Below, in pieces: positions 31,352-37,687 of a stretch of DNA of 64,000 nucleotides. The notes under the pieces were generated by a model that made no database searches, was not told the DNA's origin, and saw only the letters and a program-made list of their open reading frames with translations. Position 1 is the first letter of the stretch; each line of letters opens with the position of its first letter. The translations under genes and the position numbers were made by a program. Origin of the DNA: a virus; IMG/VR virus record IMGVR_UViG_3300028676_000003, positions 1 through 64,000 of that record; one strand, 5' to 3'.

Positions 31352-31527
31352 GAAAACACATACCAAATCATCTGCCTGAGAACAAGTATCTGCATAAGAT
31401 AGCACAACTCAGAATGTTCTTCTTTAAGTCGATTCGAGTTGAATATTATCTATATAACCATGTAGTAAATAGAATGTGGATTAAAGTAACTCAATTAGTA
31501 GAACCAATAACAAATAACGAAATATGA
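31342..31527 (+). CDS. MxIG array protein, unit 95 (TTG start)
   Basis: 61 residues, TTG start, (M)EIGKHIPNHLPENKYL. Paralog of unit 99 (YLPDNKYLKRDANLRFVLFK), though four units apart; VNRMWIKVTQL W motif. ATGA overlap. Confidence 0.8.
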   Translation: MEIGKHIPNHLPENKYLHKIAQLRMFFFKSIRVEYYLYNHVVNRMWIKVTQLVEPITNNEI

Positions 31528-31694
31528 ACCTAGGAAAACCAAAACACCAATGGGAAGAAAGATTTGATATGTATCTTTTAAGAAGCGAAATATCAGCAAG
31601 GGTTTCTCTTAGCTTTAAGACTCCTGAAAGACACGATATATGGAATAAATTAGTGATAACAAGACTTATAATAGGAAATATACAAAAGATATGA
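31524..31694 (+). CDS. MxLG array protein, unit 96
   Basis: 56 residues, MNLGKPKHQW; LLRSEISARVSL and HDIWNKLVITRL show both shared elements. ATGA overlap. Confidence 0.85.
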   Translation: MNLGKPKHQWEERFDMYLLRSEISARVSLSFKTPERHDIWNKLVITRLIIGNIQKI

Positions 31695-31861
31695 AATTAG
31701 GAAAAACAAAAAAAACCGTATTACATAAAGAGAATATAACAATGTGGAAAGGTTTCTTTCTTGAAATTGACAATCTAACAACAGGAAGAGTAAGATATCA
31801 TCCAATTGGGATGGATAGAAAGATAAATAGACAAACTCAGCTAAATTTAAAATTGAAGTGA
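31691..31861 (+). CDS. MxLG array protein, unit 97
   Basis: 56 residues, MKLGKTKKTV; Lys-rich. TGA shares a base with the next ATG. Confidence 0.8.
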   Translation: MKLGKTKKTVLHKENITMWKGFFLEIDNLTTGRVRYHPIGMDRKINRQTQLNLKLK

Positions 31862-32061
31862 TGAAATTAGGAAAATCAGTAATAAAATTATATAGAGGAA
31901 TATCACAATTCTCTAATCTTAGTCCTATAACAGTAAGTTGGAACCTCAACCTAGCAGTAGGAAGAAAGATACATGACCCTGACGTAGCTATGCCGATTAA
32001 AAGCTATTTAATGTTGGAGTTTATGGAACTAATAATAACCACCGAATTTAACCACATATGA
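31861..32061 (+). CDS. MxLG array protein, unit 98
   Basis: 66 residues from the ATG giving MKLGKSVIKL (a GTG directly before it is less likely). More hydrophobic C-terminal half. ATGA overlap. Confidence 0.8.
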   Translation: MKLGKSVIKLYRGISQFSNLSPITVSWNLNLAVGRKIHDPDVAMPIKSYLMLEFMELIITTEFNHI

Positions 32062-32255
32062 ACCTAGGAGAACAAATACAATACTTACCTGATAATAAGT
32101 ATCTTAAAAGAGATGCTAATCTAAGGTTTGTCTTATTTAAAACACAACCAAAAGTAGACCTTGATATTAAAATATATGTAGGTAAACTAACTTGGGCCAG
32201 CGTTGAAAGACACCTTAGAACAATTAAACCCAATATATATGAATCTAGTATATGA
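32058..32255 (+). CDS. MxLG array protein, unit 99
   Basis: 65 residues, MNLGEQIQYLPDNKYL, homologous to unit 95; LTWASVERHLRTI. ATGA overlap. Confidence 0.85.
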   Translation: MNLGEQIQYLPDNKYLKRDANLRFVLFKTQPKVDLDIKIYVGKLTWASVERHLRTIKPNIYESSI

Positions 32256-32446
32256 AACTAATACATATCAATACAACCAAATATAGACATGACCAACTTA
32301 TGGATATGTCAGAAATGAGATACTATATGAAAGAACAAATAGATGATAACGATATTGATAACCATGATGTAAAAACTCCTATACGAAATATCGCAAGAAA
32401 TCTAATAGAAATCAATAGACGAAAACTTAAAACACCCAAGGTATGA
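32252..32446 (+). CDS. array protein, unit 100 (MKLIHI variant)
   Basis: 64 residues, Gly4 replaced by Ile (MKLIHINT). Paralog of unit 101: DMSEMRYYMKEQI and NLIEINRRK. ATGA overlap. Confidence 0.8.
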   Translation: MKLIHINTTKYRHDQLMDMSEMRYYMKEQIDDNDIDNHDVKTPIRNIARNLIEINRRKLKTPKV

Positions 32447-32625
32447 TACTTAAGCCAATCCTAATGAAAAGAAATAAGACAAACCAAATAGCTGATGTTG
32501 AAGATATGAGATATCTAATGATGAGATATATTAATGAAGCAAACCTCGTTGATAGTAAAAACCTTATATGGCAAATCAGAACAAACCTATTAGAAATCAA
32601 TAGAAGAATACCAAGAAACATATGA
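32443..32625 (+). CDS. array protein, unit 101 (MILKPI variant)
   Basis: 60 residues, MILKPILMKR; duplicate of unit 100 (VEDMRYLMMRYI, NLIWQIRTNLLEINRR), with the IW motif that unit 100 has lost. ATGA overlap. Confidence 0.8.
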   Translation: MILKPILMKRNKTNQIADVEDMRYLMMRYINEANLVDSKNLIWQIRTNLLEINRRIPRNI

Positions 32626-32780
32626 TACTAGGAAAACAAGTAAAAACAAAAATAGGTGAAATGGCAATACCGAATGGTGTTCCTTTAGCAATGTATAGCA
32701 ATGATAGTCCAATTTTTATGGTGTATGATAGAATAAGAAGACTACTAGGACATAAAAGTAGAACCAATATAATATTATGA
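32622..32780 (+). CDS. MxLG array protein, unit 102
   Basis: 52 residues, MILGKQVKTK; VYDRIRRLLGHK basic helix. ATGA overlap. Confidence 0.8.
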   Translation: MILGKQVKTKIGEMAIPNGVPLAMYSNDSPIFMVYDRIRRLLGHKSRTNIIL

Positions 32781-33001
32781 AACTAGGAAAACGAATAAAC
32801 CCAGACGTAAGAGCAGAAACAAGAGATATCATTATACATACTATTCACTACTTTGAACACAATATAGTTAAAAAGTCTGATTTTTATAAGATACAAGATA
32901 TGTACGGAAATATCCTAAGAGACCTTAAGCCATATGTAACCGCCCATAACGACATTTTAAAGGAAAAAACGGACCACAGAGAATATATAATACAAAGATA
33001 A
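32777..33001 (+). CDS. MxLG array protein, unit 103
   Basis: 74 residues, MKLGKRINPD; longer than average, His/Tyr-rich middle. 5-base gap to unit 104. Confidence 0.8.
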   Translation: MKLGKRINPDVRAETRDIIIHTIHYFEHNIVKKSDFYKIQDMYGNILRDLKPYVTAHNDILKEKTDHREYIIQR

Positions 33002-33006
33002 ACAAA

Positions 33007-33192
33007 ATGAACATAGGAAACCATATAACCAAATACAAATACTCATTTGAACAATCTAACGATAAAACATATATAAGGCTTCCTATGTGTAAGTATATAG
33101 ATAAAGGATATGCATATCATACACAACAAATCATAAGGCAAATGACAGATAAAATGATTAGCATACTTATGAATAAAATAAGACAAATATGA
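33007..33192 (+). CDS. MxIG array protein, unit 104
   Basis: 61 residues, MNIGNHITKY, sharing MNIGNHI with unit 107; Tyr/His-rich. ATGA overlap. Confidence 0.8.
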   Translation: MNIGNHITKYKYSFEQSNDKTYIRLPMCKYIDKGYAYHTQQIIRQMTDKMISILMNKIRQI

Positions 33193-33374
33193 CTCTAGGA
33201 AAAGAAGTTGAAGACATAAGATATAAAATCTTAAGAAGACAAGACCTATACGGAATGAGAAGCGAAATGCTTAATATCATCCATAATGAGAACCATTCTA
33301 CCGTGATAAATCTTATATGGGAAATGCCTACACGGATGCCAAGGACCCTCACACAACAAATACCTCGGATATGA
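33189..33374 (+). CDS. MxLG array protein, unit 105
   Basis: 61 residues, MTLGKEVEDI; GMRSEMLNIIHN and INLIWEMPTRM, a textbook copy of both shared elements. ATGA overlap. Confidence 0.85.
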   Translation: MTLGKEVEDIRYKILRRQDLYGMRSEMLNIIHNENHSTVINLIWEMPTRMPRTLTQQIPRI

Positions 33375-33541
33375 AGCTCGGAAGGAATATAAGAAAAACA
33401 AGGAATATTGCCGTTGAAATTATACGAAATGAATCATGTAAGCAACTACTCGACAAATGCGCCCCTAAAGCCTATAATTACCACACGAACTATACCAATA
33501 ACAAAAGAAAACCACTTCAACTACAAACAGAACTATTATGA
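33371..33541 (+). CDS. MxLG array protein, unit 106
   Basis: 56 residues from MKLGRNIRKT; Asn/Lys/Tyr-rich C-terminal half. ATGA overlap. Confidence 0.8.
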   Translation: MKLGRNIRKTRNIAVEIIRNESCKQLLDKCAPKAYNYHTNYTNNKRKPLQLQTELL

Positions 33542-33714
33542 ACATAGGAAACCATATAATACAAAAAAGAATAATACATCATGAAAAAACAAATATGATT
33601 AAAATAATGATACACGTAATCATAGAGAAATATACCATACAAACAAGAGACCTCGTATGGGAAAATACCATTGTTGACCCAATAATCCTAATGAGAAAAA
33701 TACAAGAAATATGA
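33538..33714 (+). CDS. MxIG array protein, unit 107
   Basis: 58 residues, MNIGNHIIQK; RDLVWENTIVDP W motif, helix rich in Ile/Met. ATGA overlap. Confidence 0.8.
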   Translation: MNIGNHIIQKRIIHHEKTNMIKIMIHVIIEKYTIQTRDLVWENTIVDPIILMRKIQEI

Positions 33715-33884
33715 AACTAGGAAAACACTTAAGAAAGGAAACACATATATTCTGCGGTTCCGATAAACTTAGCGAAAAGATAGTAGACGACCTTATTCAG
33801 AGTCATGTCTATAAAGAACTATGCCAAGTAAGAAGAGACTTGAATTTCGAACTCATCCCACCTAAGTATCATCTAATATATTAA
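33711..33884 (+). CDS. MxLG array protein, unit 108 (last unit)
   Basis: 57 residues, MKLGKHLRKE; ends ELIPPKYHLIY at TAA with no following unit. No terminator hairpin is obvious directly after it. Confidence 0.8.
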   Translation: MKLGKHLRKETHIFCGSDKLSEKIVDDLIQSHVYKELCQVRRDLNFELIPPKYHLIY

Positions 33885-33899
33885 AGAAACATATAACGC

Positions 33900-33911
33900 A
33901 CACATTTGTGT
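33900..33911. repeat. ACACATTTGTGT motif, copy 1
   Basis: Near-palindrome that recurs only in non-coding sequence (see also 34328, 34665, 49740). Followed at 33925 by CATGGCCTTCGGCACA, which also follows copy 2. Confidence 0.7.
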
Positions 33912-33953
33912 ACATTCGCTGGCTCATGGCCTTCGGCACATAACAAATCCATA

Positions 33954-34271
33954 ATGAATAATAACCACATACAGAAAAATCATATACAAATGAATAAAGC
34001 TATATACGAAATAATCCAAAGACTAGAAATGTCTTATCATCCAATCCTTGGAACAACATATAATCTTATAGAGATAACACAAGAAAAAGACTACTCAGAA
34101 TCCGAAGGACCAACCTTTGAATATAATAATTCTATGAGACATATCCTCTCCCGTGTAAAAGAAATCCAAGAGGTAAAAGAATGCTCACATGGTAAGTCTT
34201 CCATACAAATGATAGGCAATAGAAGCTACTGCGACATATGCCAAAAATACGTCTATAACGCCATAGACTAA
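33954..34271 (+). CDS. small zinc-binding-type hypothetical protein
   Basis: 105 residues from MNNNHIQKNH. N-terminal helical part, C-terminal ECSHGKSS...YCDICQKYV, a C-x-H/CxxC arrangement typical of a small zinc ribbon. Stands alone between the array and the repeat region. No promoter box is obvious, so it may be read from the array transcript. Confidence 0.65.
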   Translation: MNNNHIQKNHIQMNKAIYEIIQRLEMSYHPILGTTYNLIEITQEKDYSESEGPTFEYNNSMRHILSRVKEIQEVKECSHGKSSIQMIGNRSYCDICQKYVYNAID

Positions 34272-34325
34272 CACATAGATATACCCTAAATGTGGCAACG
34301 CCCATGGCGTGTGCAACACTGCCAT

Positions 34326-34341
34326 GTACACATTTGTGTAC
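34326..34341. repeat. GTACACATTTGTGTAC motif, copy 2
   Basis: Longest copy of the near-palindrome; flanked downstream by TGGCCTTCGGCACA as at copy 1, so a block of about 50 bases has been duplicated. Confidence 0.7.
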
Positions 34342-34664
34342 ATCCATGTCCGAGCCATGTATGGCCTTCGGCACACGGACTCCACGGCTCTCATAGAAGC
34401 CGTTTACGGCATTAATATGTTCCAAATGGTACATAGGTTAGCACGTAGCTATTTTAGGGCTAATTTGGGCTTAATTTCGCTAGGGTGGTAAAAAGTGGTA
34501 TTTTGTGTCGTTTTTAGGTACATAAATTGGAAAATGCTTTTAGGGTACATATATGCATATAGAAATACCTCCAATAAAACCTCCAATAAATCGGTTGTCT
34601 TCGTGTATTCGAAGGCGTTTTTGGCTGAGATTTTTCAGATACGGGCATAGTACACCCCTTATGT

Positions 34665-34676
34665 ACACAAATGTGT
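34665..34676. repeat. ACACAAATGTGT motif, copy 3 (inverted)
   Basis: Reverse-orientation copy of the near-palindrome, preceded by ATGT. Confidence 0.65.
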
Positions 34677-34899
34677 CATTTGGCTTCGGTTGAGGTCGGT
34701 TTGTTGTATGCTTCGCCCGTGGCCCGAATAAATCTATATAGAAATTCTATATGAATCTATTTGACATAGGGAATCTGCATCGGACAAGTCCAACAACGTG
34801 ATTTTCGATAAGGCGTTTTTAAAAAGGATTTACATAGGCATGGTTTTTAGGTACAACAAAAAATCCCCAAACTACAATCGAGTTTGAGGTCTTGTTAAG

Positions 34900-34915
34900 T
34901 GTTCCACGTGGAACA
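34900..34915. other. perfect parS-like palindrome, site 2
   Basis: TGTTCCACGTGGAACA, identical to the site in array unit 69 and fitting the ParB consensus GTTYCACGTGRAAC; here it is in non-coding sequence among other palindromes. Confidence 0.75.
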
Positions 34916-35014
34916 ACTAGGTCACACACTACTATTATGCATAGCGTATCGTTAAAGTACAAAGGTACGACAAATATTTCTAATAAAAAACTTGTATATG
35001 AATTATTTTTGTTG

Positions 35015-35022
35015 TATCTTTG
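35015..35022 (+). promoter_or_regulatory. promoter -7 box TATCTTTG without a clear gene
   Basis: Perfect box in the repeat region; the first gene downstream (35297) has its own box, so this could drive a small RNA or a long leader. Minus-strand TACCTTTG boxes lie on either side. Confidence 0.5.
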
Positions 35023-35258
35023 CAAACTTTTTTATTTTGTTGAGATTACTTCTAGCTACAAAGGTACGAAATATAAATGAGACTACCAAAAAAATTCGTT
35101 ATTTAGACTCAGTCTAAATGTTAACTTTGTCGTAGGACGGAGTCTACTCTTCCACCCATTACGGCACGCCCTTGTTTGTATTTTTCAACGGTGTAAAGAT
35201 AGGAAAAAGATTTTGAATAAAAAAATAAAAATCCAGGTATTTTCTAAAAAGTTTTATA

Positions 35259-35266
35259 TATCTTTG
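35259..35266 (+). promoter_or_regulatory. promoter -7 box TATCTTTG
   Basis: Perfect box 30 bases before the next gene; first of the right-block promoters, followed by CCTTATCAGAAACCAAC in the leader. Confidence 0.7.
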
Positions 35267-35296
35267 CCTTATCAGAAACCAACTAAATAAAATGAT

Positions 35297-35653
35297 ATGA
35301 AAAAGTTAAGTGAATTATATAGTATATTATTAGAGGACTTTAAAAACCGCAATAAACAAATCGATGAGACAGACGGTATATATATGGGTGTAAGTGAATA
35401 TAGCTTTTTATGTAACTGTTTAAAGCAATTACATAAAGAAGGAATTTTCAACGATGATGAGTTTGCGTATTTATATTCTCACTTTATATTACAGAAACCA
35501 AGTAGAACCGTAAATACTGCTTTTTATGACCATGAGTTATATGATGGAGATTATGTTTGGTTTAAGACGCTATGTTATAGTAAAGAAGCTTTTGCGTTAC
35601 GAGTTCAATTATTAACAAACATCATTTCTAAATTAAAAGAGGAATCTAAATAA
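35297..35653 (+). CDS. hypothetical protein
   Basis: 118 residues, largely helical (KKLSELYSILLEDFKNRNKQ..., CLKQLHKEGIFNDDEFAYLYSHF). Composition is typical of small cytoplasmic phage proteins. First gene of an operon of small hypotheticals. Not recognised. Confidence 0.75.
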   Translation: MKKLSELYSILLEDFKNRNKQIDETDGIYMGVSEYSFLCNCLKQLHKEGIFNDDEFAYLYSHFILQKPSRTVNTAFYDHELYDGDYVWFKTLCYSKEAFALRVQLLTNIISKLKEESK

Positions 35654-35659
35654 ATCTAT

Positions 35660-35992
35660 ATGAATAAATCAGAACTCCTAGCGAAATTAAGTTCACAAAT
35701 AAGTGAACCGCTAACATATTGTAACGTAAACGATTTTGAAGAGGAAAAACATTTTTTGTTTAATATTGGTCGTGCGTTAATTTGGGTTATCCAAGAAAAT
35801 GGAATTGTAACAAAAGTATTAGATTCTGTTGAAATGGGTTATGATGGTTGGTTATACGATAACTATACGGAAGAGAATGAGAAGCTTGTTAATAATTCTG
35901 TTGTAAAGATAGAGATTCATAAAGGCGATGTTAGGATATTGAATTCTAAAGCCAATATAGAATTATTCAACGAATTGGTAAAATATCTTTAA
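35660..35992 (+). CDS. hypothetical protein
   Basis: 110 residues, acidic, alpha/beta (FNIGRALIWVIQENGIVTKVLDSVEMGYDGWLYDNY). Preceded by AAATAAATCTAT, a junction sequence that recurs between many genes of this block. Not recognised. Confidence 0.75.
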   Translation: MNKSELLAKLSSQISEPLTYCNVNDFEEEKHFLFNIGRALIWVIQENGIVTKVLDSVEMGYDGWLYDNYTEENEKLVNNSVVKIEIHKGDVRILNSKANIELFNELVKYL

Positions 35993-36021
35993 AAAGATTT
36001 GGTAGTATGGATTTAATTTCT

Positions 36022-36029
36022 TAGATTTG
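36022..36029 (+). promoter_or_regulatory. promoter -7 box TAGATTTG with conserved leader
   Basis: Box followed by TCCTATCAATTAAAACACAT, the leader sequence shared by most promoters of the right block. Confidence 0.75.
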
Positions 36030-36056
36030 TCCTATCAATTAAAACACATAGAAATT

Positions 36057-36521
36057 ATGAACAAGAAATTTAAATTACCAAAAACATTTGCTCTTAAATG
36101 GGTTAAAGCTTTAAAAAGTAGAAAATACAAACAAGGGAATAGTTTTTTAATCAATACTTTGACATCAGCAAAAGAAGCAACAATTGAAAATTCAACTTTT
36201 TGCTGTTTAGGTGTTGGTGCTGTTGTATGTGGTACACCAATTGAATATTTGGTTAGAATGTCATATATTGATAGACGTTTATTCAAAGAAATACCTAAAG
36301 AAATTGGCGGTTCAAGTAGTATATTGGTTAAAGTTTTATCTCGATTAAATGATGGAATTAGTAGAGACGAATTTAATCGATTGAATAAGAAATATAATTT
36401 CAGACCAAACATTATTGAATGGTGGAAACAACAACCAGAATCTACGTTAATCAAAACACCATTTTCTACCATTGCAAATTTCATTGAAGACAATTGCGAA
36501 TTTATTGATGAATCTAAATAA
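36057..36521 (+). CDS. conserved phage-type hypothetical protein (CCLGV motif)
   Basis: 154 residues from MNKKFKLPKT; the promoter box rules out a longer start. Pattern W-x-x-AL-x-S-x-KYKQG...FCCLGVGAVVCG is one I know from many small phage proteins (W..AL..G.Y.Q...CCLGVL). No function is established for them. Confidence 0.75.
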   Translation: MNKKFKLPKTFALKWVKALKSRKYKQGNSFLINTLTSAKEATIENSTFCCLGVGAVVCGTPIEYLVRMSYIDRRLFKEIPKEIGGSSSILVKVLSRLNDGISRDEFNRLNKKYNFRPNIIEWWKQQPESTLIKTPFSTIANFIEDNCEFIDESK

Positions 36522-36527
36522 ATCTAT

Positions 36528-36866
36528 ATGAGCATACATACATTTGTTAAAGACGTTAACGATTTTGGTAAAAAGCCAATTCAAAATAATCTATATGAAT
36601 ATGAGCAACACAGTCCACGTCCTAACGTGGGCGACACGCTTATATATTTCTATCCTAATGAAAATAAGTTAGGGATTTATACAGTAACCAAGGAATTGGA
36701 GTTCTATAAGGATAGAGAAGATTTTACATATTGTCGTGGCGAAATGCTGAGATGTGAGAGAACACCTGAGCAAGTAATTGACGACTTAAAGAAAACACAT
36801 TTGGGCTTCGCTATGGAGTTGCAAAAGACTATCATTGATTTATTAAAGAAATATCAAATAAAATAA
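36528..36866 (+). CDS. hypothetical protein
   Basis: 112 residues; central beta-type segment (PNVGDTLIYFYPNENKLGIYTV) and a helical C-terminus. Follows the AAATAAATCTAT junction. Not recognised. Confidence 0.75.
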   Translation: MSIHTFVKDVNDFGKKPIQNNLYEYEQHSPRPNVGDTLIYFYPNENKLGIYTVTKELEFYKDREDFTYCRGEMLRCERTPEQVIDDLKKTHLGFAMELQKTIIDLLKKYQIK

Positions 36867-36867
36867 T

Positions 36868-36951
36868 ATGAGCCAAACTGAAAAATTTGCAATTGTGTTA
36901 GATGCGTTCGTATTTGGGTTTATATTTATTTTTCATTTTTTATGTAGATAA
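36868..36951 (+). CDS. 27-residue membrane peptide
   Basis: MSQTEKFAIV then an aromatic hydrophobic helix ending FIFHFLCR. Shares a one-base gap with the upstream gene and a similar end (F-x-F-H-x-x-x-R) with the 26-residue peptide at 37079. Too short for homology to be sure. Confidence 0.5.
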   Translation: MSQTEKFAIVLDAFVFGFIFIFHFLCR

Positions 36952-36976
36952 ATTTGTATATGTCAAATATTAGTTT

Positions 36977-36984
36977 TATATTTG
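36977..36984 (+). promoter_or_regulatory. promoter -7 box TATATTTG with long structured leader
   Basis: Followed by a ~90-base leader containing GTGGAAAC-TTTAG-GTTTCCGC (8-bp hairpin) and a GC-richer GCTGGCGCATTGCACAGC stretch, ending in AAAACACAACACT. The leader could regulate the peptide and gene behind it. Confidence 0.65.
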
Positions 36985-37078
36985 TCCTGTAGAAAAACGT
37001 GGAAACTTTAGGTTTCCGCTATCATTAACCAAGTAGCAACGCTGGCGCATTGCACAGCATAGCCTAAAACACAACACT

Positions 37079-37159
37079 ATGGAATCAATTAAATTAGCGG
37101 GTGCAATCATAGCACTTATTTTTACATTCATGTTTTCATTTCACTTAATCGTTAGATAA
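37079..37159 (+). CDS. 26-residue membrane peptide
   Basis: MESIKLAGAIIALIFTFMFSFHLIVR: one transmembrane helix. Sits at the end of the structured leader, 18 bases before the next gene. Resembles the peptide at 36868. Confidence 0.5.
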   Translation: MESIKLAGAIIALIFTFMFSFHLIVR

Positions 37160-37177
37160 TCTAAAACCAATTATATT

Positions 37178-37585
37178 ATGAACAAAGAACAATTATTAGA
37201 AGCTACAAAAGCAAATGTTGAAACTCTTAAACAAGTTTTAACTGATGAGCAAAAAGCAAAATTGGATTATTCGGAATTGCGTCCGTTTACTGCTGATATG
37301 TGTTTATTCGGCCAACTTTTTGGAGATGCGAACAGCGACGAAGCAAAAGCCTTATTACCTAAAACCCTTAAAGGTAGTTACCAAGTGAGAGGATTTTATG
37401 AACACTTTGCACGCTTACAGCCTAGTTTCCGTATTTCGTTTGACAGATTCAACGAATTTGAAGTTGCTGATGATGGACATTCAACACCTATTGAGTTATT
37501 TCTTATGACACGAACAAATTCCGAAGATTTGTTTAAGTATCTTAAAGGAGAAGTTGAAGCCTACGAGCCAGCGTTTATTGACTAA
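37178..37585 (+). CDS. hypothetical protein, paralog of the gene at 40769
   Basis: 135 residues: helical N-terminus, then L-x-[YF]-x-x-[LF]...C-[LI]-[FY]-GQ, and a C-terminal [TS]-x-[IL]-E-x-[FY]-L...YLKGE[VI], all shared with the 124-residue protein at 40769. Ends before a terminator. Function unknown. Confidence 0.8.
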   Translation: MNKEQLLEATKANVETLKQVLTDEQKAKLDYSELRPFTADMCLFGQLFGDANSDEAKALLPKTLKGSYQVRGFYEHFARLQPSFRISFDRFNEFEVADDGHSTPIELFLMTRTNSEDLFKYLKGEVEAYEPAFID

Positions 37586-37611
37586 ACAAAGGTAAGATAA
37601 AATAATTTAAA

Positions 37612-37647
37612 AATAAGTCATCATTTATTTGGTGGCTTATTTTTTTT
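37612..37647 (+). terminator. terminator fused to promoter, TTTGGTGG type
   Basis: AATAAGTCATCA pairs with TGGTGGCTTATT (12 bp including G-T pairs), then a T run; a TATATTTG box begins 5 bases later. Confidence 0.85.
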
Positions 37648-37651
37648 GTTT

Positions 37652-37659
37652 TATATTTG
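37652..37659 (+). promoter_or_regulatory. promoter -7 box TATATTTG with conserved leader
   Basis: Followed by CCTTATCAAACTAAAACACA. The TTTGG of the terminator is about 23 bases upstream and could be the -33 element. Confidence 0.75.
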
Positions 37660-37687
37660 CCTTATCAAACTAAAACACATACACAAA

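Larger units (their letters stand above)
12656..33884 (+). repeat. tandem array of 108 small MxLG-type genes
   Basis: Start sites recur about every 150-240 bases, each with the pattern ATG-NNN-[TCA]TA-GGN-(A/G)A(A/T). The amino acids M-x-[L/I/V]-G are kept while codons vary (TTA, CTA, ATA, GTA; GGT, GGA, GGG, GGC), so selection acts on protein. Most neighbours overlap by 4, 10 or 14 bases, the shared start motif supplying the previous stop. Left units favour TTA-GGT, right units CTA-GGA. Interrupted at 13.97-15.2 and 19.0-19.7 kb. I know of no described family with this layout. Confidence 0.9.
34272..35258. other. intergenic region rich in repeats and palindromes (origin/partition candidate)
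   Basis: About 1 kb without a convincing gene. Contents: two ACACATTTGTGT sites; duplicated TGGCCTTCGGCACA; tandem CCTCCAATAAA (34566-34590); three copies of TTTTAGG-TACA; inverted repeat ATATAGAA-A-TTCTATAT (34736-34752); a perfect parS-like 16-mer (34900); TTTAGACT-C-AGTCTAAA (35102-35118); GGACGGAGTCTAC (35135); a + strand TATCTTTG box (35015) and two minus-strand TACCTTTG boxes (near 34961 and 35059). The content resembles a replication or partition locus; direct proof is absent. Confidence 0.6.

Noticed and set aside
12656-33884. The regular ~190-base spacing of a short repeated sequence could be read as a CRISPR array or an iteron cluster.
   Set aside because: The repeat is only ~12 bases, its third-codon positions vary, it always lies at the start of an open frame, and spacers are far too long and variable in length; overlapping genes explain it better.
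34132-34434. Minus-strand frames of 69-100 codons in the 34-kb region.
   Set aside because: They cross the repeats and the end of a zinc-binding-type gene, with odd Cys/His/Tyr composition and no promoter box in the right place.
34819-35080. Frames of 62-68 codons around the parS-like site at 34900.
   Set aside because: They run through palindromes and promoter boxes on both strands and look like chance frames; I treat the region as non-coding.
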